The notes: generated by a model not told the origin, from the letters alone. DNA of 34,143 nucleotides from Chloroflexota bacterium (GCA_005881175.1 VBEN01000013.1:1-34143), one strand, 5' to 3'. Positions 7,256 to 15,447 are shown, counted from the first letter of the stretch. Made by a program: numbers and translations.

Positions 7256-8704
7256 CTAGGACAGCGCAGCCGCGATCGGCAGATACAGCTGGCGATACCG
7301 AAGGTATGGCTCGCGATACGCCTCGGTGTCCGGACCCGGGGTCGCCACCAGTTGTGGCGGGGCCGCCATCGCGGCCACCCGCTGCGCGTCCCGCCAGGCG
7401 CCAAAGCCGACGCCGGCGAGCAGCGCGGCGCCGAGCGCGGAGGCGTCGCCGACCGGCGTCGCCAGCAGCGGCCGCTCCAACACGTCCGCCAGCAACTGGC
7501 GCCAGCGAGGGTCCAGGGATCCGCCGCCCGCCAGGCGCAACTCGCTGGTGCGAACGCCCGTGGCGAGTAACGCCTCCAACCCCTGTCGCACGGCAAAGGC
7601 CACCCCTTCGAGAGCCGCCCGCAGTAGGTGACCGCGACCGTGGCCGAGGCCCAGCCCGATCCAGGCCCCTTTTGCCGCCGGATCGAAATGCGGGGTTCGC
7701 TCGCCCGTGAGGTACGGCAGGAAGATCAGACCCTGGGCACCGGGCGGGACGGCGAAGGCTTCGGCGTAGACGTCATCCCAGGTCGCCCCCAGCGTGGTCC
7801 GCACCCACTCCAGGGCGAGGCCGGCGTTTTGCATCGCCGCCATCGCGTACCAGCGCTCGGGCGCGGCCGCCCGGTAGGTGTGGATGCGGGCGGTCGAATC
7901 GATCGCCAGCCGGTTAAGTGGCGCGACCACCTGCGCTCCGCTGCCGATGGTGAGTTGGACCGGCCCCGGATCGAGCAGGCCGCCGGCAAGAGCCGCCGCG
8001 GCGGTGTCGGCGGCGCCGCCCACCACCGGCAGGTTGGGTCGCACGCCCAGGTGCTCGGAAGCCAAGCGGCTGAGGACGCCACAAATCTCGGCCGACTCAC
8101 GAATCGGCGCCAGGAAATCGAGGCGCAGGTCGAGCGCGTCCAGGACATCTTTGGCCCAATAATCCGTGCTCAGGTCGTAGAGTAGCGTTCCCGATGCGTC
8201 GCTGGGCTCGGTTGCCGCTTCCTGGATCAGCCGCAGCCGAAGCCAGTCTTTTGGTTGGAGCGCCCACTGCGCGGCCCGATACTGTGGCCGCTCGTGGTCC
8301 CGGAGCCAGAGCAACGTCGGCCCCGCCATGCCGGTGGCTGGTGGATTTGCCAGCTTGCGCCGCAGGTCCTCGCTGAGCATCCGGTAGTCATCGAGCTGGC
8401 GACGCGTCCGTCCGTCCGACCAGAGGATGGCAGGCCTCAGTGGCTGGCCGATGTCATCGCTTAAGACGACACCATGCATCTGGCCCGAAACTCCGACGGC
8501 CGCGATTTCCGTGGCGTGATCGCCGGCGGCCTGCCTCGCTGCCGTGCCGGCCGCCTGCCACCAGTCCTCGGGGTCCGACTCCGACCAGCCAGGCTGCGGG
8601 GTCGCCATCGAGTAGGATGCCGAGGCCCTTCCCACGATCCCGCCGTCCACGTCGAGAACGAGCGCCTTTAGCGAACTGGTGCCGAGGTCGATGCCGAGAA
8701 ACAT
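7256..8704 (-). CDS. xylB: FGGY-family carbohydrate kinase, xylulokinase-like
   Basis: A 482-residue FGGY kinase. The N-terminus MFLGIDLGTSSLKALVLD is the phosphate-1 loop. GVSGQMHGVVL at about 72-82 and LWSDGRT at about 94-100 are the sugar-binding blocks typical of D-xylulokinase. GGAADTAAAALAGG holds the catalytic base Asp233. The ATP-binding GGGSLDPRWRQLLADVL lies in the C-terminal domain. It should phosphorylate D-xylulose or a similar ketose with ATP in the cytoplasm, feeding the pentose phosphate pathway. ATG at 8704 was chosen because GGAGGG lies just upstream and the kinase fold starts there, although the frame stays open to 9073. Its first 37 nt overlap the end of the GH13 gene, so the two are likely coupled. 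No xylose isomerase is in view, so the sugar is not certain. Confidence 0.9.
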   Translation of the reverse strand: MFLGIDLGTSSLKALVLDVDGGIVGRASASYSMATPQPGWSESDPEDWWQAAGTAARQAAGDHATEIAAVGVSGQMHGVVLSDDIGQPLRPAILWSDGRTRRQLDDYRMLSEDLRRKLANPPATGMAGPTLLWLRDHERPQYRAAQWALQPKDWLRLRLIQEAATEPSDASGTLLYDLSTDYWAKDVLDALDLRLDFLAPIRESAEICGVLSRLASEHLGVRPNLPVVGGAADTAAAALAGGLLDPGPVQLTIGSGAQVVAPLNRLAIDSTARIHTYRAAAPERWYAMAAMQNAGLALEWVRTTLGATWDDVYAEAFAVPPGAQGLIFLPYLTGERTPHFDPAAKGAWIGLGLGHGRGHLLRAALEGVAFAVRQGLEALLATGVRTSELRLAGGGSLDPRWRQLLADVLERPLLATPVGDASALGAALLAGVGFGAWRDAQRVAAMAAPPQLVATPGPDTEAYREPYLRYRQLYLPIAAALS

Positions 8705-10272
8705 ATGGCCCCCTCCCATGGACCCAGGCCGAGGCCATCGGCGACTTGTTCCCCATCCCGGGAGCGCGTGGTCGAGATCAGGATGTGCCCTCTGAGGTCC
8801 GGAATGCGAACCCGGCGCCCGGATAAGTTGATGGCAACGACGGTTGCGGCGCCGCGTTGCCAGGCCCAGGTGTCGCCGGGCGATTTGAGCTGACGATACT
8901 GGCCGGCCCGCAGGTCGGGCGATGTTCGCCGGAGCGCGATCAGGTCCCGCACGAAGGTCAGGATTGAGCCGGGATCGGCTTGCTGGTCCTCGACGTTGCG
9001 GGCCGGATCGCCGATCGGCAGCCAGGGCTTTATCGCGGCATCGGTGAAGCCGGCGCCTTTCACGTTGCGCCACTGCATCGGGGTGCGTTCCGGGTCACGG
9101 CCGCGCGGCGAAGGCCAGTGCCGCTTGCCCATTGGATCCTGCAGGTCCTCCTGCCGGATCCGCGTGTCCGGCATCCCGATCTCATCGCCGTAGTAGAGCA
9201 CCGGCGTTCCCCTCAGCGCCAGCAGGCTAAGCAGGGCCGTTCGCAGCTTGCGCTCGTCGCCCTCCGACCAGCGCGACATCACCCGGGATACGTCGTGATT
9301 CGAGACCGTCCACACCGGCCAGCCAACGTCGGGAATGACGAGCTCGCTCTCGGCCACCACCTCGGCGAGCGCCGCCGCCTGGAAGGGCGCGTGCACGTAG
9401 GTGAAATTGAAGGCCAGGTGGAGCTCATCGCCGGTGCCGTAGAAGCGGCCCATCGTCCGAATATCGAGCACATAGGTCTCGCCGAGCAGGATGCGGGACG
9501 GATCGTAGCCGTCAGCCAGGGTGCGCCAGTGGCGGAGCACGTCGTGGACCTCCGGCCGCTCGACGTTGTAGATGGTGCGCTGGCCATGCGCCCGCACGTC
9601 AGGCGGATCATCTTTCGTTGCCACCGGGTTGTCCCGAAGCTCCCGGTCTTTGACGATGCCGTGGGCGACGTCGATTCGAAAGCCGGCGATGCCGCGGTCG
9701 AACCAGAACCGGTAGATGTCATCGAAGGCATCCCGGACGTGGGGATTCCACCAATTGAGGTCCGGCTGCTCGGGCAAGAAGTTGTGGAGGTAGTACTGGC
9801 CGGTCCGTTCGTCGAGCGTCCAGGCCGGACCACCGAAGGCGCTGAGCCAGTTATTTGGATAGCCTCCATCCGGTTTTGGGTCGGCCCAGACGTACCAATC
9901 CCGATGCCGGGCAGCGCGTCCAGAGCGGGCGTCGATAAACCAGGGATGGCGATCGCTGGTGTGGTTGGGAACGATGTCGAGAACGACCTTGATGCTGCGC
10001 TGTCCGGCCTCGCGAATCAGCTGATCGACGTCCCGCAGATCACCAAAAGCTGGCTGGACGTTGCAGTAGTCGGCGACGTCGTAGCCGAAGTCGGCATCCG
10101 GCGAAACCGTGATCGGGCTCAGCCAGATGGCGTCGACGCCCAGCCACTGGAGGTAATCGAGCCGTCGGATGATGCCGGGGAGATCGCCGATGCCATCACC
10201 GTTCGAGTCGTGGAAGGAACGCGGATAAACCTGATAGATGACCCCGTCGCGCCACCACTGGCCCGAAGACAC
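8668..10272 (-). CDS. GH13 alpha-glucosidase / oligo-1,6-glucosidase-like enzyme
   Basis: A 534-residue cytoplasmic glycoside hydrolase family 13 enzyme without signal peptide. It starts WWRDGVIYQVYPRSF, followed by the calcium loop DSNGDGIGD (22-30). Conserved region I is VVLDIVPNHTSDRHPW. Region II, GFRIDVAHG, holds nucleophile Asp201; ILLGETY holds acid/base Glu265; VSNHDVSR holds transition-state Asp327. The C-terminus is the usual beta-sandwich. It probably releases glucose from malto- or isomalto-oligosaccharides, sucrose-like or trehalose-like sugars; the exact specificity is not readable. The start is GTG at 10272, with TACGAT 8 nt upstream and no Shine-Dalgarno, so it may be leaderless. 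The 3' end overlaps the kinase gene by 37 nt. Confidence 0.9.
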   Translation of the reverse strand: MSSGQWWRDGVIYQVYPRSFHDSNGDGIGDLPGIIRRLDYLQWLGVDAIWLSPITVSPDADFGYDVADYCNVQPAFGDLRDVDQLIREAGQRSIKVVLDIVPNHTSDRHPWFIDARSGRAARHRDWYVWADPKPDGGYPNNWLSAFGGPAWTLDERTGQYYLHNFLPEQPDLNWWNPHVRDAFDDIYRFWFDRGIAGFRIDVAHGIVKDRELRDNPVATKDDPPDVRAHGQRTIYNVERPEVHDVLRHWRTLADGYDPSRILLGETYVLDIRTMGRFYGTGDELHLAFNFTYVHAPFQAAALAEVVAESELVIPDVGWPVWTVSNHDVSRVMSRWSEGDERKLRTALLSLLALRGTPVLYYGDEIGMPDTRIRQEDLQDPMGKRHWPSPRGRDPERTPMQWRNVKGAGFTDAAIKPWLPIGDPARNVEDQQADPGSILTFVRDLIALRRTSPDLRAGQYRQLKSPGDTWAWQRGAATVVAINLSGRRVRIPDLRGHILISTTRSRDGEQVADGLGLGPWEGAICFSASTSAPVR

Positions 10273-10280
10273 TGCCGGCC

Positions 10281-10286
10281 ATCGTA
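10281..10286 (-). promoter_or_regulatory. Candidate -10 box for the GH13 gene
   Basis: TACGAT on the minus strand, 8 nt before the GTG at 10272. It fits the TAnnnT spacing seen at other starts without a ribosome site in this window. Confidence 0.3.
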
Positions 10287-10341
10287 ACGGACGGTTGTCG
10301 GCGATACGCCGAGCCCCACCCGACGGGCTGGTCCGCTTAGC

Positions 10342-10986
10342 TCATCGTCTCGGCGATGCCAGGCCGTGGCCATTGGGTGACAGGCCGCCCGCCATCATCT
10401 TGATGGACGGCTCGATGATGGCGTCGATCAGGCCGTAGTCCTTGGCCTGGGCGGGCGTCATGAAGAAGTCGCGTTCGATGTCGTGTTCGATCTGCTCCTT
10501 CGGCCGTCCGGTGTGCTGCGCGTAGATGCCGACAACGATCTCGCGCAGGCGCAGAATCTCTCGGGCATGGATTTCGATGTCGGTCGCTTGCGCCCCCTGG
10601 ATGCCACCGCTTGGCTGGTGGAGCACGATCGTGCAATGCGGCAAAGAGTAACGCTTACCCTGAGTGCCGCCGGCGAGAATCAGCGAGGCGGCGCTGGCCG
10701 CCATCCCGGTGCAGAGCGTGCTGACCGGCGGATGGACGTAGCGCATCGTGTCGTAGATGGCCAGTCCCGCCGACAGCGAGCCGCCCGGGCTGTTGATGTA
10801 GATGCTGATCTCCTTGTCGGGATCCTCGCTGTCGAGGAAGAGCAGCTGCGCGATAACCAGATTGGCGACATCGTCATCGATCTGGGTGCCAAGGAAGATG
10901 ATGCGATCGCGAAGCAGCCGGGAATAGATGTCATACGCTCGCTCGCCGCGGGCGGTTGACTCGACCACGTTGGGAACCAGGGCCAT
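10342..10986 (-). CDS. clpP: ATP-dependent Clp protease proteolytic subunit
   Basis: A 214-residue serine peptidase subunit of the Clp degradation machine. The catalytic triad is visible: Ser98 in [10 protein letters not shown], His123 in [11 protein letters not shown] and Asp173 in [31 protein letters not shown] is the family signature around the oxyanion hole. The length is normal, with a short N-terminal propeptide-like segment and a C-terminal tail of about 18 residues after IDAIIEPS. It forms tetradecamers that degrade unfolded or tagged proteins delivered by ClpX or ClpC, neither of which is in the window. ATG at 10986 has a strong AAGGAGG 8 nt upstream. It follows a ClgR-like regulator by 12 nt, so the two form an operon. 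Confidence 0.97.
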   Translation of the reverse strand: MALVPNVVESTARGERAYDIYSRLLRDRIIFLGTQIDDDVANLVIAQLLFLDSEDPDKEISIYINSPGGSLSAGLAIYDTMRYVHPPVSTLCTGMAASAASLILAGGTQGKRYSLPHCTIVLHQPSGGIQGAQATDIEIHAREILRLREIVVGIYAQHTGRPKEQIEHDIERDFFMTPAQAKDYGLIDAIIEPSIKMMAGGLSPNGHGLASPRR

Positions 10987-10998
10987 GGGTGATCCTCC

Positions 10999-11427
10999 TT
11001 ATCGGTCGACGGTAAATCCGATGCGCCGCCGCGGCGGGGTCGCCTGGGTGGCGGCGAGATACACACTGAAGTCGGCGACGCTCCGCAGTGCGTGCGGACG
11101 AAGGCTGGCCGTGGCGATGCGCAACTGCATCCGTGGGTCGTCAGGCCAGCTGCGCTGCTGCTGCATCGCCTCGCGGCTGCCCAGTTGCCGAGCCACGTTC
11201 AGGTAGAGGTCGGCCACCGAGAGCTCCAGCGCCCTCGCCAGGGCGATCAGCTTGTCGGTCGAGATGTCCTTCAGGCCCCGCTCGACTTCCGAGAGGTAAG
11301 CGGCTGAAAGGCCCGCCGACGTGGCCACCTCGACCAGGGATCGCTCCGCTTCGTCGCGACGCTGCCGGAGCAAGCCCCCGAGGGCGCTCCGAACCGAATT
11401 TGCGCTTTCGCTCTGAGCGTATGTCAT
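10999..11427 (-). CDS. ClgR-like XRE-family transcriptional regulator
   Basis: A 142-residue protein with an N-terminal XRE-type helix-turn-helix (about residues 12-68): LGGLLRQRR, then VATSAGLSAAYLSEVERG and LIALARALELSVADLY. This closely resembles ClgR of actinobacteria, the activator of clp protease genes. Here it sits 12 nt upstream of clpP on the same strand, as expected for a dedicated regulator. Unlike the short ClgR proteins it continues for about 70 residues with no recognised domain (MQLRIATASLRPHALRSVA) and ends TVDR, without the C-terminal Ala-Ala that helps Clp degrade ClgR. ATG at 11427 is used; in-frame ATGs at 11442 and 11445 are possible and none has a good ribosome site. The open frame continues upstream but lies antisense to the lipoprotein gene. 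Confidence 0.8.
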   Translation of the reverse strand: MTYAQSESANSVRSALGGLLRQRRDEAERSLVEVATSAGLSAAYLSEVERGLKDISTDKLIALARALELSVADLYLNVARQLGSREAMQQQRSWPDDPRMQLRIATASLRPHALRSVADFSVYLAATQATPPRRRIGFTVDR

Positions 11428-11472
11428 ATGCCTTGAGCGCATCATAGCACGCCGGTGCGCCGCACGACATGT

Positions 11473-11486
11473 AACGCTTTCGCGTT
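11473..11486. promoter_or_regulatory. Inverted repeat between clgR-like/clpP and the lipoprotein gene
   Basis: AACGC-TTTC-GCGTT: perfect 5-bp arms with a 4-nt centre, in the short divergent region. CGC...GCG half-sites recall ClgR-type boxes, but the spacing is not shown to match a published consensus. It is placed to act on the regulator-clpP unit, the divergent lipoprotein gene, or both. Confidence 0.35.
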
Positions 11487-11494
11487 GCAAGACC

Positions 11495-12709
11495 ATGCCC
11501 CGCCGGTTAGCCCCGCTATGGGCGGCCACACTTGCCGCCCTGCTGGCCGGCTGCACCTCCGCTTCGGCGGTCAAGCCGCTGCCAACCCCGATCTCGAACG
11601 CTCGGACGGCCAGCGACTCGCCGACGGCAACACCGGCTCCGTCCGCCGCGGCAAGTCCAACGCCCACGCCTTCCAGCCTGGATCCCCTCTTCGTGCCGGC
11701 CCTCTCGGCGATCCAGATGGTCGGCCCCCGGCTCGGATGGGCTGTCGGATCGCATGCGATCTTCGCTACGAGTGATGGAGCGCACTGGACGAAGCAATTT
11801 GCGTCGACCGAAGAGTTCGTGGGGGTCGACTTCATCAGCACCACCACCGGCTGGGTGGTGGGCGCCCGCAGCCTGCTCGGCACCAGCGACGGCGGGCGGT
11901 CCTGGCACCAGCTTGGCGAGGCGGACAGGCCGATCCGCTCCGTGCATTTCGTGAGCCCCAGCCAGGGCTGGGGAATCGCCGGGGGCACCGATCCCCAGGC
12001 AATCCATGGATGGCTGGTACCACGCGATGGTGCGACACTGGTCACGACGCGTGATGGCGGCGCGACCTGGACCACACTCGAGGGCCCGCCCAATCCCCAG
12101 ACCGTATGCTTCAGCGATTCGATGCAGGGCTGGGTTGGCACGCAGGAGGACGGCGTTTACCTCTATCAGAACATCGCCCAGGGGCAGAGCTGGAGCAAGG
12201 CGCTGCAACGGCCCGACCAGCCCGCTGCCGAACTGGAGCCGGCCACACTGATTCAATGCGCCGGGCCGCGTTCCCTCTGGGTACTCTTTCTGGGAGGCGG
12301 CGCCGCCATGAGCCACAGCCCATACATCGCGTACGCGACCACGGACGGATCAAGCTGGCGTGCAGTCCTGAATGAACCGATGACGATGCACCAATCCGGC
12401 GTCCCGGCAGGCCCGGACAGCTATCCCCCAAGCTTCAGCGTGGTCGATCCCAGCGATGCCGTCTTCGTCGGCGATGGACCCGCGACCAATGTCGCCCAGT
12501 GCGTCATCGCCAGCAACGGCGGCGCTTCACTCCGCCGGACTGGCGCGATCCAGAACGCCACCGAGACATTCGCGGCCGCCTTCGTCAGCGTGACGACCGG
12601 CTGGGTCCTGACGCGGAATGGCGGCGGCGACTACGTGATCAACGCGACCACCGACGGCGGCTATCACTGGTCGCAACAGCTGGCCGTCCCGCCAACCTCC
12701 GCGGGATAG
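11495..12709 (+). CDS. Lipoprotein with Ycf48/BNR-like beta-propeller repeats
   Basis: A 404-residue exported lipoprotein. The signal peptide ends in the lipobox LAGC with Cys20, and a Ser/Thr/Pro/Ala-rich linker runs to about residue 62. The rest carries repeated blades of the sialidase/Ycf48/photosystem-assembly-factor type: ATSDGAHW, GTSDGGRSW, TTRDGGATWTTL and ATTDGGYHW, each preceded by strands such as GWVVGA or GWVGTQ. These S/T-x-D-G-G-x-x-W turns mark a beta-propeller. In non-phototrophs such lipoproteins are of unknown role, probably scaffold or binding proteins on the outer face of the membrane. No catalytic residues are assigned. The stop TAG overlaps by one base the GTG start of the next gene (TAGTG), suggesting coupling. 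Confidence 0.8.
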   Translation: MPRRLAPLWAATLAALLAGCTSASAVKPLPTPISNARTASDSPTATPAPSAAASPTPTPSSLDPLFVPALSAIQMVGPRLGWAVGSHAIFATSDGAHWTKQFASTEEFVGVDFISTTTGWVVGARSLLGTSDGGRSWHQLGEADRPIRSVHFVSPSQGWGIAGGTDPQAIHGWLVPRDGATLVTTRDGGATWTTLEGPPNPQTVCFSDSMQGWVGTQEDGVYLYQNIAQGQSWSKALQRPDQPAAELEPATLIQCAGPRSLWVLFLGGGAAMSHSPYIAYATTDGSSWRAVLNEPMTMHQSGVPAGPDSYPPSFSVVDPSDAVFVGDGPATNVAQCVIASNGGASLRRTGAIQNATETFAAAFVSVTTGWVLTRNGGGDYVINATTDGGYHWSQQLAVPPTSAG

Positions 12710-14202
12710 TGCTTCTCGGTCTCGACGTCGGGGCGACGCGGGCCACGGCGGTCGCCATCGATGAGACGGGCACCGTCCACGCGGCGGCCTCCGCCGAGTA
12801 CCCCGCCGATGGCAGGCCATCCGGCGGGCTCGAGCAAGATCCCTCCGAGTGGTGGCGCGCGTCGCAACGAGTGCTGGCCAAGGTGGCGGGCACTGCCGGT
12901 GGCGAGGCTGCTGGAATTGGCCTGACCGGCCAGACGGCCGGCTCGGTTTTTATGGACGCCCGGGGGATCGTCGTGCGGCCCGCCATGGTCGGCGGCGATC
13001 AGCGCGCCCGGGCGCAATCGGTAGCGATCGCTGACCGCGTCGGTCGCGACCGCCTTCTCGAGATCACCGGTAACCCTGTGGTGTCCGACGGCCTGGCCTC
13101 CACCCTCCTCTGGGTTCGCGATGTCGAACCGGTCCAGTTCCGCCACACCCGCCGTGTGCTGGCGCCGAAGGATTACGTCCGGCTGATGCTGACCGGCGAG
13201 GCGGTGACCGATGTCACCGACGCCTCCAGCACAACGCTGCTCGACCTTCGGCGGCGAACCTGGTCAAGGGAGATCCTGGATGCGCTCGAGATTCCACCCG
13301 CGTGGTTGCCGGATGTCCAGGAGAGCCCGGCGATCTCGGGTGGGCTGCGCCCGTCGGTGGCCGGTGAGCTCGGGCTGCCGGGGCGCCTTCCCATCGCGGC
13401 CGGCGCCAGCGGCGAGGCGGCGGCCGCGATCGGCTGCGGCATCGTCGAGGCCGGGCTGATCAGCTCGTCGATCCGGCGGGACGCCGTCCTCTTCGCGCCA
13501 GCCGACCATGTCATCATCGACCCGACCGGCCGGCTCGATGCCGGATGCCACGCCCTGCCACAGCGCTATCGCCTGCGAGCCCGCACAGCCGCAGCCGGGG
13601 CCGCCCTGCACTGGTGGGGTGGAATCCTGGGCGGGCACTTCACCCGTGATGATCTCTATCAGCTGGCCGCGTCCGCACCGGTGGGGTCAAATGGGCTGTT
13701 CTTCCTTCCGCATTTCGAGAGTGCGTCCAGCACGCCCGACGACGCCGGCGGGCGTGGCGCGTTCGCAGGGCTCCGGGCCCATCACACCCGGGCCGACCTA
13801 ACGCGCGCCGTGATGGAAGGCGTGATCTTCGGTCTCCGGGACGGCCTGGATCGCCTGCGCAAGCTCGGCATCGAGGTGCGCCAGGTTCGAGCTCCCAGGC
13901 GTGGTGGGGGCGCGTGGTTGTGGCGCCAGCTGCAGGCCGACATCTTCGGCGTGCCGGTCGCGTCCATGGCGGCGACCGCCAGCCCGGCTATGGGCGCGGC
14001 GCTGCTGGCCGGGGTAGCTTGCGGACGGTATGCCAGTGTGGCTGACGCGGCCCAACACGCCGTCCATCCTGGCAAGCTTATCGAGCCCGATCCCAGGCGG
14101 TCAGCACTCTATGAGGGGCTCTATCGCACGTTCATGACGCTCGCCCCGGCTATCGCCGTCGACGTAGAATCCAGCACGCGGGGCGTAGCGCAGCCTGGTT
14201 AG
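12709..14202 (+). CDS. Divergent FGGY-family protein lacking the catalytic Asp
   Basis: A 497-residue FGGY-kinase homologue along its whole length: LLGLDVGATRATAVAID at the N-terminus, LEQDPSEWW, GIGLTGQTAG, LAPKDYVRLMLTGE and, near the end, ASPAMGAALLAGVACG. Key sites differ from active kinases. The usual GAGDN-type block reads AAGASGEAAAAIGCG, with Gly235 where the catalytic base Asp belongs. The sugar-binding WNDxR block reads VGGDQRARA, the following TSG block reads SIRRDAV, and the adenine-site GGGAKSPLWRQ block reads RRGGGAWLWRQ. It may be an inactive relative or bind something other than a sugar. The GTG start overlaps the previous stop by 1 nt. The last 24 nt, including the stop, lie inside the tRNA-Pro gene. 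The frame is intact, so it is not an obvious pseudogene. Confidence 0.8.
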   Translation: MLLGLDVGATRATAVAIDETGTVHAAASAEYPADGRPSGGLEQDPSEWWRASQRVLAKVAGTAGGEAAGIGLTGQTAGSVFMDARGIVVRPAMVGGDQRARAQSVAIADRVGRDRLLEITGNPVVSDGLASTLLWVRDVEPVQFRHTRRVLAPKDYVRLMLTGEAVTDVTDASSTTLLDLRRRTWSREILDALEIPPAWLPDVQESPAISGGLRPSVAGELGLPGRLPIAAGASGEAAAAIGCGIVEAGLISSSIRRDAVLFAPADHVIIDPTGRLDAGCHALPQRYRLRARTAAAGAALHWWGGILGGHFTRDDLYQLAASAPVGSNGLFFLPHFESASSTPDDAGGRGAFAGLRAHHTRADLTRAVMEGVIFGLRDGLDRLRKLGIEVRQVRAPRRGGGAWLWRQLQADIFGVPVASMAATASPAMGAALLAGVACGRYASVADAAQHAVHPGKLIEPDPRRSALYEGLYRTFMTLAPAIAVDVESSTRGVAQPG

Positions 14203-14256
14203 CGCGCCTGCTTTGGGAGCAGGAGGCCGAGGGTTCGAATCCCTCCGCCCCGACCA
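14179..14256 (+). tRNA. tRNA-Pro (anticodon TGG)
   Basis: A complete cloverleaf: acceptor 14179-14185 (CGGGGCG) pairs with 14246-14252 (CGCCCCG). The D-arm is GCGC/GCGC, the anticodon stem CCTGC/GCAGG around loop TTTGGGA, and the T-arm GAGGG-TTCGAAT-CCCTC. The anticodon TGG is at 14214-14216. The 3' CCA is encoded at 14254-14256. The first 24 nt are also the 3' end of the FGGY gene on the same strand. Confidence 0.97.
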
Positions 14257-14274
14257 TCCGCTCAGGTACGCCGA

Positions 14275-14550
14275 ATGATTCCGGTCTTGATCGCCGTCGC
14301 CCTGATCAGTCTCGCGGCCGTGCTCGCCTTTCGCTGGTTCGAGCGCTACCGCTACACGGATGCCTGGCGCACGAGCGAATTTCGCGGTTGGGCCTTCGGT
14401 TTCTTGATGTGGTTCGGCGGCCTTTTCGGCCATCGCGTCCCGCCTCCGCCGCAGGCCAAAGTCGAGTTCGCGGCGAAACCGAACGAGCCCGACCCACCCG
14501 ACTCAGGCGGCACGGCGTTCTCGAATCAGGCTGCGGATGATGAAGACTAG
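14275..14550 (+). CDS. Small single-pass membrane protein, unknown
   Basis: A 91-residue protein. One hydrophobic helix (about residues 3-19, VLIAVALISLAAVLAF) is followed by an aromatic basic stretch (RWFERYRYTDAWR), a second weakly hydrophobic segment (FGFLMWFGGLFG) and a proline- and acid-rich tail ending DDED. I do not recognise the family. Third codon positions are strongly G/C, as in neighbouring genes, which supports real coding. It starts with ATG at 14275, 18 nt after the tRNA-Pro CCA. Its last 48 nt overlap the end of the proline dehydrogenase gene on the other strand. It may be co-transcribed with the tRNA. Confidence 0.55.
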   Translation: MIPVLIAVALISLAAVLAFRWFERYRYTDAWRTSEFRGWAFGFLMWFGGLFGHRVPPPPQAKVEFAAKPNEPDPPDSGGTAFSNQAADDED

Positions 14551-15447
14551 GTTGGCCGGGCGCTCCGCTAGCCGCCGCATCAAGTACGGATACCACTCGG
14601 TCCCGTAGGGCACGTAAATCCGCACCCCATAGCCTTCGCGCAACAGCCGGTCCTGCAGGTCGCGCCGGATGCCGTACAGCATCTGGAACTCGAAGCGATC
14701 GGACGCGATGTCGTGGGCACGAGCGAATCGTTTGGTCGCCTCGATGAGCCGGTCGTCGTGCGTGGCGATCGCCGGGTAGGTGCCATTGAGAAGGAGTTGC
14801 TGCATCTCCGCCTCGAACTTTGCGTCCACCTCGGCCTTCTTCGGAAAGGCGACCGATGGCGGCTCGTCGTAGGCACCCTTCACCAGCCGGACGCGTACGC
14901 GGGCGGCGTTCACGCTCCCGACATCGTCCAGCGTCCGATACAGATAGCTTTGCAGGACGACACCACAATTCGGATATTCCCGGTGCAGGTCGAGCACCAG
15001 GTCCAGCGTGCGCTGCGTGTAGGCGGAGCCTTCCATGTCGATCCGCACGAAATTGTCCAGCTGCTGAGCTCGCTGTATGACCCGCGTCAGCAATTCCCGG
15101 CACAGGTGGGGTGAGATGTCGAGGCCCAGCTGGGTCAGCTTCACCGAAACATTGGCATTCAGCCGGTCGGTCGCGATCCGCTCGAACGCCGCCAGGTAGT
15201 CATCGGCCGCCGCTCGGGCCGCCTTCTCTTCGCTTACGTTCTCGCCCAGATGGTCCAGGCTCGTGCTGAAGCCACGCTGATTCAGGTCCGTCACCACGCG
15301 AACCGCGTCATCCAGCCGGTCGCCGGCGACGAAGCGGTAGGCGAGCGATGCGGTAAGCCGCTGCCGGGTGACAAATCGTTGGAGACCTCGGCGGTGCGAC
15401 AGATAGAGAAACGACGCGCGCAGCACGTCAGCCGCCGATCGCGGCAT
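14503..15447 (-). CDS. putB: Proline dehydrogenase (monofunctional PutB/FadM type)
   Basis: A 314-residue FAD enzyme with the beta/alpha-barrel fold that oxidises L-proline to pyrroline-5-carboxylate. Recognisable blocks are SVKLTQLGLDIS, FVRIDMEGSAYT, RVRLVKGAYDEP, ATHDDRLI, FEFQMLYGIR and the C-terminal RIYVPYGTEWYPYLMRRLAERPAN, whose arginines bind the proline carboxylate. The length matches stand-alone Gram-positive/Chloroflexi enzymes rather than the large bifunctional PutA. No pyrroline-5-carboxylate dehydrogenase is in view. ATG at 15447 is preferred and overlaps rdgB by 20 nt; GTG at 15426 is an alternative. It is the last gene of the long minus-strand run and converges on the small membrane protein, overlapping it by 48 nt. 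Confidence 0.93.
   Translation of the reverse strand: MPRSAADVLRASFLYLSHRRGLQRFVTRQRLTASLAYRFVAGDRLDDAVRVVTDLNQRGFSTSLDHLGENVSEEKAARAAADDYLAAFERIATDRLNANVSVKLTQLGLDISPHLCRELLTRVIQRAQQLDNFVRIDMEGSAYTQRTLDLVLDLHREYPNCGVVLQSYLYRTLDDVGSVNAARVRVRLVKGAYDEPPSVAFPKKAEVDAKFEAEMQQLLLNGTYPAIATHDDRLIEATKRFARAHDIASDRFEFQMLYGIRRDLQDRLLREGYGVRIYVPYGTEWYPYLMRRLAERPANLVFIIRSLIRERRAA

Noticed and set aside
6283-7710. Long plus-strand open frame (about 475 codons)
   Set aside because: Antisense to the CDF exporter and xylulokinase; composition is that of a shadow frame.
8705-9073. Open upstream extension of the xylulokinase reading frame to 9073
   Set aside because: It lies within the GH13 coding region in another frame. 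The FGGY N-terminal loop and a good ribosome site place the start at 8704.
8980-10287. Plus-strand open frame (about 435 codons)
   Set aside because: Antisense to the GH13 gene, which has all catalytic residues.
10311-10331. AGCCC/GGGCT hairpin after clpP as a terminator
   Set aside because: The stem is only 5 bp and no U-tract follows in the clpP direction.
12709-14202. Calling the second FGGY gene a pseudogene
   Set aside because: The frame is intact over the full family length with normal codon use; altered motifs alone do not show decay.
14179-14256. tRNA-Pro as an integration (att) site
   Set aside because: No integrase, no repeated tRNA 3' end and no change in composition nearby.
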